Origin: Pseudoips prasinana
Lineage: Eukaryota > Arthropoda > Insecta > Lepidoptera > Nolidae
Length of the DNA stretch: 64,000 bases
Reading direction: 5' to 3'
Assembly: GCA_951640165.1 (NCBI GenBank)
Contig: OX621251.1
Coordinates: forward strand, 26,188,893-26,252,892
This document shows positions 63,610-64,000 of this stretch, piece by piece. Within the stretch, counting starts at the first letter, position 1, and the number at the start of each line of letters is the position of its first letter. The notes beneath the pieces were generated by a model that made no database searches, had not been told where the DNA came from, and saw nothing but the letters and a program-made list of their open reading frames with translations. A program made the position numbers and the translations under genes.

Positions 63610-64000
63610 TTTGCCATAAACTTCACTCAGATTCTAATCGGTCACATTTTAACTATTTCGCGCAGCTTGACCTTCAACGAAGGAAGCGTGACAGCCTAAA
63701 CAGTATTACATAAATAATCAGATGGCATCAAAGCGGCAGTTAAGAGATAAAAAACCACTCGCTTTCATTACTATCGGAAGTTGTTGTATAATCATCATAC
63801 AAGAAACCAGTTAAGTAAAAGCATAAACAATAAACTTAGAGCAGCATCCATGACTGGGCTGGACTAGCTGTTAATGAATATGACGTCTAAGCCAGAGGTC
63901 GTTTGTTCAACTCCTCGCTGGAGAAATATTTGCGCGATGACCATGATTCTTTGTTCTGTGCCTGGCTGTTATACATCTATAATGTGTTTGTATTTAGATA
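63610..64000 (+). repeat. Spacer and a SINE-like fragment running off the window
   Basis: 63850-64000 has GACTGGGCTGGACTAGCTGT, AAGCCAGAGGTCGTTTGTTC, AACTCCTCGCTGGAGAAATA, CGCGATGACCATGATTCTTT, resembling a tRNA-type SINE with a degraded B box (TTGTTCAACTCC). 63610-63850 shows nothing. Confidence 0.4.

Larger units (their letters stand above)
53314..64000 (+). other. Inferred CSP intron (open-ended)
   Basis: From the donor to the window end I find no segment with the C-x2-C and KYDP-like C-terminal CSP pattern. If the gene is functional, its intron is over 10.6 kb, much longer than the usual CSP intron, because of inserted Helitrons, SINEs and MITEs. Alternatively the gene is truncated. Confidence 0.5.

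Noticed and set aside
1..64000. CRISPR arrays, operons or other prokaryotic systems
   Set aside because: Tandem repeats present lack repeat-spacer structure, and the sequence is clearly insect.

Overview
The window looks like intergenic and intronic DNA from a moth or butterfly (Lepidoptera). Evidence: a chemosensory-protein exon split exactly where insect CSP genes are split; dense mariner, RTE-type LINE and Helitron copies; several tRNA-derived SINE families; AT-rich spacers. No prokaryotic gene organisation is present. I name no species. Family names such as SINE-1 or Helitron-A are local labels coined here.

The only confident host gene is the first exon of a chemosensory protein at 53109-53313 (+). 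It ends at a GTAAGT donor, and I found no second exon before the window ends, so the intron exceeds 10.6 kb and is filled with transposons. A weak candidate exon lies at 17160-17436. Almost every other open frame is transposon sequence, or an artefact of short tandem repeats whose unit length is not a multiple of three.

Layout: 1-8.7 kb holds SINEs, a SINE-derived satellite and a 1.7-kb Helitron nested in a SINE. A decayed mariner is at 8.8-10.1 kb and a 5'-truncated RTE LINE at 12.5-15.3 kb. 16.7-19.4 kb has MITEs nested with SINEs. A nearly intact cecropia-like mariner, broken by one base, is at 19.9-21.2 kb. 22-30 kb carries Helitrons and SINE-1 copies. 30.5-33.5 kb has hairpin MITEs and a 1155-bp near-perfect tandem duplication. 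35-36.2 kb is a 1.1-kb element with 9-bp target duplications and a periodic-motif architecture. 37.4-38.7 kb is an intron-bearing DD35E transposase pseudogene. 38.9-42.1 kb has an 11-bp C-rich minisatellite and a DD41D element with roughly 600-bp inverted repeats. 44.4-45.5 kb is a tandem, chimeric Helitron array. 46-52.6 kb has hairpins, RTE copies and a mariner remnant. 53-64 kb is the CSP exon and intron, with a Helitron that carries two helicase C-terminal segments.

Nothing here is an operon or a cooperating gene system. The interest lies in how elements nest, fuse and amplify: Helitrons that lost their terminators and became tandem or chimeric, SINEs with different heads sharing one tail, a SINE tail converted into a satellite, and many short-loop perfect hairpins. 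All calls rest on reading the sequence; no database search was possible.
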